Shown piece after piece: positions 62,474 to 64,000 of a DNA stretch of 64,000 nucleotides; the stretch's first letter is position 1, and every line of letters begins with the position of its first letter. The DNA is from Membranipora membranacea (Eukaryota > Bryozoa > Gymnolaemata > Cheilostomatida > Membraniporidae). A program made the position numbers and the translations under genes. The notes beneath the pieces were generated by a model. The model ran no database searches, was not told where the DNA came from, and saw only the letters and a program-made list of their open reading frames with translations. The DNA is taken from assembly GCA_914767715.1 (NCBI GenBank), contig OU612073.1, positions 25,110,001-25,174,000 of the forward strand, in the 5' to 3' direction.

Positions 62474-63252
62474 CTTCCAATGCGAAATTTTCACCATCAC
62501 TGCTTGGTGTGAAGATAACTCCCTTCATTTAAAACAAGGGAAATTGTCTTTTACTACAGTGAGCATGATTTCCCTGACCTCCACAACATTAACCATCAGT
62601 GGAACTTATATAGTTTGATGAGTAAAAAGGACAACAAGCAAAACTTGAGAATAAAAATATCCCTCGCTAACAACCCAATTTAAGCTGTTGAGAAGCAAGC
62701 AAGCCATACAATGAAGCCTAATTATTTAATTGAGAGAAAACTAGCTACAGATCAACTTGCCTTAAGTACAGATGGACGCCTCAACCAAGGCAACACAGAA
62801 GTTACAACCAAACTGTCGGAGCAGTTCAAGTATAAATATCTGGATCTCATGTGCTTTGGTAACGACATAATAATAGTGATTGATAGATTCCCGTTAGACA
62901 TATGATGAGTACACTGCTACATTAAATTAAATGCCAGAAAACTTTAGATCCCAATATACGTCAATACAGTCTGCATATCATCACACCAGTTTTCACTTTT
63001 ATAGTTTAGTAGTGAAGGTTTTATTGAAATTATGAATATATAATTATATACATAACATTTTCCGTTAAAATCAATAAGTTTCACATCATGAGATATACAA
63101 TTCTACACTGAATTTAAAGTAAGCACATGACCTCCAGGTCAACCTGTCCTCTCCAAGCCTCTCTGTCTGTTCACTCCATTCAGACGTGGGGGACAGGAGA
63201 ACTAGACTAATCGCTGTCTTATTGTACTTTATGCTCCCATCTCCTCCTCTTC
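62474..63252. other. Intergenic, including the 3' UTR of the right-edge gene
   Basis: A minus-strand AATAAA at 63020-63025 lies 228 nt past the stop of the gene at 63253. An open frame at 62711-62905 (plus) has no support. Confidence 0.45.
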
Positions 63253-63681
63253 TCACGGATTCACTCGGCTTTTCATCTTAGATAGTTGCCTCGTTACGCT
63301 ACCTGTAAAATATGTGCACTAATGAATAGTGACATTCTAATTGGAAGGCTGTGCACCGACTTCAATCATGGACAAGAACACTTAATTGCTCCTCTCCTTT
63401 TGCCAATATTAACCCGTTCCAGCTTCGACTGAAGATGTTGGTTGTATTTGATATCTAACTGAGGAACATTTAACTAGAGGAGTTCAAACAGACATTGTGA
63501 CTGCAGACAAGCAGATCAAAACTACTCACTCAATTCTTTTCGTTTCATGTTCTTGAGCTTTCCCTGCCTGTTCAGTTTGTTCAGCCTCTTAGCTTTTGCC
63601 CCTGGTGGTTTTTTTTGTCTGGCTATAGTCTTAGTCAGATTGGCATTTACAAAGTTTCTCCGAACAAACGGAACTAAAAAT
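63253..63681 (-). CDS. C-terminal part of an unidentified basic protein (runs off the right edge)
   Basis: Two exons in transcript order: 63681-63530 (after a TTTTGTCCAG acceptor, ending at a GTGAGT donor) and 63302-63253 (stop TGA). They join in phase. The visible 67 residues include FLVPFVRRNFVNANLTKTIA, then a strongly basic, helix-prone stretch (AKAKRLNKLNRQGKLKNMKR) and an end SKMKSRVNP. The composition suggests a nucleolar, ribosomal or RNA-binding tail, but I cannot name it. Upstream exons lie beyond the window. Confidence 0.55.
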
Positions 63682-64000
63682 CTGGACAAAAAATTACATT
63701 TAATTTGATTGTCTGAACATAGTATGGTCAAATTATCAAACATGGTATTATTGGAGCATCATGTAGGACTAAGGCTATCAAACACTGACAGCAAAACTCA
63801 GTGTCACAAACCCTGCCTGAAACCAAACTCTTCGACCGTGTGTAGACCTGCACAGATTAAGGTTGATTAAATTAGGATTTTAAGCTATAGAAGAGACAAT
63901 TTCACCAATTTGGCTATATTATGCTGGCCATGTTGCAATTTCTGGGGCATGGTCTACCACCAAAGTTTGAATCTATATAACAAAATAAACAGCTTCCACC
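63682..64000. other. Probable intron of the right-edge gene
   Basis: No exon or repeat recognised; AT-rich intron-like sequence upstream of the acceptor at 63682. Confidence 0.4.

Overview
The window is nuclear DNA of an intron-rich, AT-rich invertebrate animal; I cannot name the phylum. The proteins are metazoan: a tryptophan-hydroxylase-type aromatic amino acid hydroxylase, an SLC12A9-type cation-chloride cotransporter-like protein and the proteasome assembly chaperone PSMG1. Coding sequence is cut into many short exons (36 to 275 nt) with GT-AG introns, which I joined by hand. Junction phases agree across every gene called with high confidence.

Layout. 1-2662: no gene seen. 2663-5785 (-): PSMG1, seven exons. 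7905-11376 (+): five-exon protein with an N-terminal hydrophobic segment and a YccV/HspQ-like domain. 12528-20821 (-): thirteen-exon aromatic amino acid hydroxylase, best matched to tryptophan hydroxylase. 23833-25759 (+): two-exon gene of unknown function, with unexplained minus-strand open stretches in its intron. 25840-28514: fragments only. 28515-30066 and 31312-34079 (-): two neighbouring paralogous genes for small secreted cysteine-rich proteins made of one shared module. 35611-59051 (-): an SLC12A9-like gene of 17 coding exons, with a second alternative N-terminus in two exons at 61188-61968. 63253 to beyond the right edge (-): the basic C-terminus of an unidentified protein.

The most striking feature is a satellite of 54-bp units, about 211.6 copies with no net indel (about 38179-49605), that fills one SLC12A9 intron. 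Its terminal unit contains the 3' splice site of the next exon, so every unit carries a copy of that acceptor plus a donor-like GTAAG. Smaller tandem repeats that copy splice donors sit next to three other exons of the same gene, and a 9-bp array starts just inside a donor of a cysteine-rich gene. Tandem duplication seeded at exon edges therefore recurs in this locus.

The genes do not form a pathway. They are housekeeping (PSMG1, SLC12A9), metabolic or neurotransmitter (tryptophan hydroxylase) and lineage-specific secreted genes that happen to be neighbours. Also seen: a tRNA-derived SINE, a near-perfect 47-bp-arm palindrome with a decayed relative 38 kb away, two short hairpin insertions, and several micro- and minisatellites.
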